Position numbers and translations under genes: made by a program
The notes under the pieces: model-generated
Databases searched by the model: none
Told to the model about the DNA's origin: nothing
The model's input: the letters and a program-made list of their open reading frames with translations, nothing else
Shown: piece after piece, positions 62,768 through 64,000 of the stretch
Position numbering within the stretch: the first letter of the stretch is position 1
How the letters are laid out: the number at the start of each line of letters is the position of its first letter
Source: JACCTU01 sp963848525
GTDB lineage: Bacteria; Actinomycetota; Thermoleophilia; Gaiellales; Gaiellaceae
Direction of reading: 5' to 3'
Length of the DNA: 64,000 bases
NCBI GenBank assembly: GCA_963848525.1
Contig: CAWKDZ010000001.1
Coordinates: 372,001 to 436,000 of the forward strand

Positions 62768-62971
62768 GTCTCGCTGGGGCGACTTCGCGACTGGAGGAGG
62801 AGCTCGGCTCGGCCCCGGGACTCTTACGAGGGAGACTGGTTCGAGCGATCGGTCGAATCCACTCGCGAGTCGCTCGGCACCGACGCGGACGCGGAGATCC
62901 AGCGTGGGCGGGAGCTGTCGCTCGACGAGGCGGCGGCCATCACGCTCGCTGCAACAGCCGACGCTGACTGA
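62650..62971 (+). pseudogene. C-terminal remnant of a cyclase/LuxR-type AAA-TPR protein
   Basis: One frame gives DAARLAGATSRLEEELGSAP and the next, after a shift near 62820, gives YEGDWFERSVESTRESLGTD, AEIQRGRELSLDEAAAITLA and a stop at 62969-62971. Together these match the terminal TPR segment of STAND ATPases with LuxR or cyclase domains (pattern AARLLGAAxxLREELG...YERxxxxxRxxLG...GRxLSLDEAxxLAL). No ATPase or cyclase core is present upstream. It is a decayed 3' end, possibly of the gene begun at 60890. Confidence 0.5.
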
Positions 62972-62981
62972 CCGGCGGGGC

Positions 62982-63761
62982 CTACATCCCCATTGCGTGG
63001 TAGCCGGAGTCGACGTACAGCGTCGTCCCGGTCACGTTGCGCGCGTCGTCCGAGAGCAGGTACGCCGCCGCCGAGCCGACGTCGTCGGCGCTGATGTGGC
63101 GGCGCAGCGGGGCGCGCTCTTCCACGATCGCCTCCATCGTCGGGAAGCCGGCGATCGAACGCGCCGCGAGTGTCCGCACGGGTCCGGCGGAGATCGCGTT
63201 CACGCGCACGCCCTTCTGCCCGAGGTCCCACGCGAGGTAGCGGACAGACGCGTCGAGTGTTGCCTTCGCGACGCCCATGACGTTGTAGTGCGGGACCGCC
63301 CGCTCGCCTCCGAGGTACGTCATCGTCACGATCGATCCGCCCTCCGGCATCAACGGCTCGGCGAGCTTCGCGCACGCCACGAGCGAGTACGCGCTGATGT
63401 CCAGCGCGAGCCAGAAGCGGTCGCGCGGCGTGTCGATGAAGCGCCCCTCCAGATCCTCGGCGGCCGCGAAGGCTACCGAGTGGACGAGCAGGTCGAGGCT
63501 GCCCTCGAACGTCTCCGCGGACTCCCGGAAGACGCGCTCGAGATCCTCGTCTGCGCGGACGTCGCACGCGGTCACGAGCGGGCTCGAGACGCTCTCGGCA
63601 AGCTCGCGGACGCCCTTCTCGATCCGCTCGCCCTGGTAGGTGAATGCGAGCCGGGCGCCCTCGTCCGCGAGCCGCTTCGCGATCGCCCAAGCGATGGAGC
63701 GCCGGTTGGCTACCCCGAGCACGAGGCCGGTCTTGCCTTCGAACCTTTGGGCGGACGCCAC
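62982..63761 (-). CDS. fabI: Enoyl-[acyl-carrier-protein] reductase (NADH), FabI type
   Basis: FabI performs the last reduction in each fatty-acid elongation cycle. This 259-residue SDR protein has GKTGLVLGVANRRSIAWAIA as the cofactor loop, LDLLVHSVAFAAAEDLEG, the catalytic Tyr-x6-Lys in ALPHYNVMGVAKATLDASVRYLAWD-like sequence (Y near 155, K near 162), AISAGPVRTLAA and VTGTTLYVDSGYHAMGM at the end. The GTG at 63761 fits the family start. The gene is intact. A broken partial copy lies at 57698-57770. Confidence 0.94.
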   Translation of the reverse strand: MASAQRFEGKTGLVLGVANRRSIAWAIAKRLADEGARLAFTYQGERIEKGVRELAESVSSPLVTACDVRADEDLERVFRESAETFEGSLDLLVHSVAFAAAEDLEGRFIDTPRDRFWLALDISAYSLVACAKLAEPLMPEGGSIVTMTYLGGERAVPHYNVMGVAKATLDASVRYLAWDLGQKGVRVNAISAGPVRTLAARSIAGFPTMEAIVEERAPLRRHISADDVGSAAAYLLSDDARNVTGTTLYVDSGYHAMGM

Positions 63762-63785
63762 GGGCCGCGATCCTAGGCTAGTTTG

Positions 63786-64000
63786 TTGATCTTGCGCCGC
63801 CCGGTCGTCTTCTTCGCCTCGCTCGCGGCGCTCGTCTTCGTGCTTCCAGCGGCGGCGGCGCTCGAGCCGATCCGCCGACCGGTGACCGAGCTCGGCCAGG
63901 TCCCCGTCGTCCGCGCGGGCACGCTGGAGGTGCCGCGCGGCCAGGCTCAGGGACTCGTTCGGGTAGTCGTGCAGCTCGCGCAGCCGCCGCTCGCCGCCTA
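63786..64000 (+). CDS. Start of a secreted protein, probably a subtilase-like peptidase (partial)
   Basis: From a TTG at 63786 (or 63783) the frame stays open to the window end: a signal peptide (LILRRPVVFFASLAALVFVL, then PAAAA), followed by EPIRRPVTELGQVPVVRAGT and LVRVVVQLAQPPLAA. The xVRVVVQLxxPPLA stretch is typical of the start of S8 peptidase propeptides (I9-like), but the catalytic part is beyond the window. It is divergent from fabI, 24 bp apart. Confidence 0.55.
   Translation, partial: MILRRPVVFFASLAALVFVLPAAAALEPIRRPVTELGQVPVVRAGTLEVPRGQAQGLVRVVVQLAQPPLAA

Overview
The window is GC-rich throughout (roughly 70% by eye) and reads as the chromosome of an actinobacterium. Start codons are often GTG or TTG, and there are many 4-bp ATGA/GTGA gene overlaps. 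The mix of a Tad pilus operon, a CtaG-type oxidase assembly factor, several class III cyclase/AAA-ATPase proteins, beta-propeller secreted proteins and a UGA-containing peroxiredoxin fits a deep-branching lineage such as class Thermoleophilia best. That placement is inference from protein character; there is no rRNA here. Many genes are broken by single-base frameshifts, clustered at 0-1.5 kb and 47-53 kb. Reciprocal frames restore conserved families, so most look like assembly errors rather than decay.

Layout. 0-6.7 kb: Tad/Flp pilus operon (TadE/G-like, CpaB, CpaE/TadZ, CpaF/TadA, a VWA-TadB fusion, TadC). 6.7-9 kb: two small membrane proteins, an orphan NarL-type regulator, a secreted protein. 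9-15.1 kb: a pseudokinase-propeller gene beside a 1318-residue protein joining zinc ribbon, class III cyclase, AAA ATPase, Ser/Thr kinase, membrane segment and beta-propeller. 15.2-17.5 kb: RTX-hydrolase, lipoprotein, DHFR-like protein. 17.5-19.3 kb: tRNA-Arg, a hydroxyacid dehydrogenase whose reading frame runs through that tRNA, and tRNA-His followed by a 0.7-kb islet bounded by a copy of the tRNA 3' end. 19.3-22.3 kb: small cyclase, hydrolase, methyltransferase, GAF protein. 22.4-26.3 kb: integrase remnant, three tRNAs, AI-2E-type permease, cyclophilin, HTH protein, CtaG. 26.4-30.8 kb: CAP protein and a kinase/regulator pair. 30.8-33 kb: a structured transcribed leader or sRNA, ispH, an anchored protein. 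33-41 kb: tag, ileS, trxA, DUF2231, TenA-like protein, lipid kinase, NUDIX, cyclic-nucleotide-binding protein. 41-48.4 kb: cyclase-AAA-TPR protein, serine hydrolase, RidA-GCS2 fusion, LysE exporter, propeller protein. 48.5-53 kb: ECF sigma operon including a putative selenocysteine peroxiredoxin. 53-64 kb: reductase, methyltransferase, two more cyclase-AAA proteins, remnants of further cyclase and fabI genes, an RTX-metallopeptidase, fabI and the start of a secreted protein.

How it fits together. The recurring theme is nucleotide signalling. There are five class III cyclase genes, at least one further decayed copy, and a stand-alone cyclic-nucleotide-binding protein. A second theme is domain shuffling: propellers, RTX repeats and AAA modules are joined to different partners. 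The finding I rate highest is the in-frame UGA exactly at the peroxidatic cysteine position of a peroxiredoxin, followed by a hairpin that fits a bacterial SECIS.
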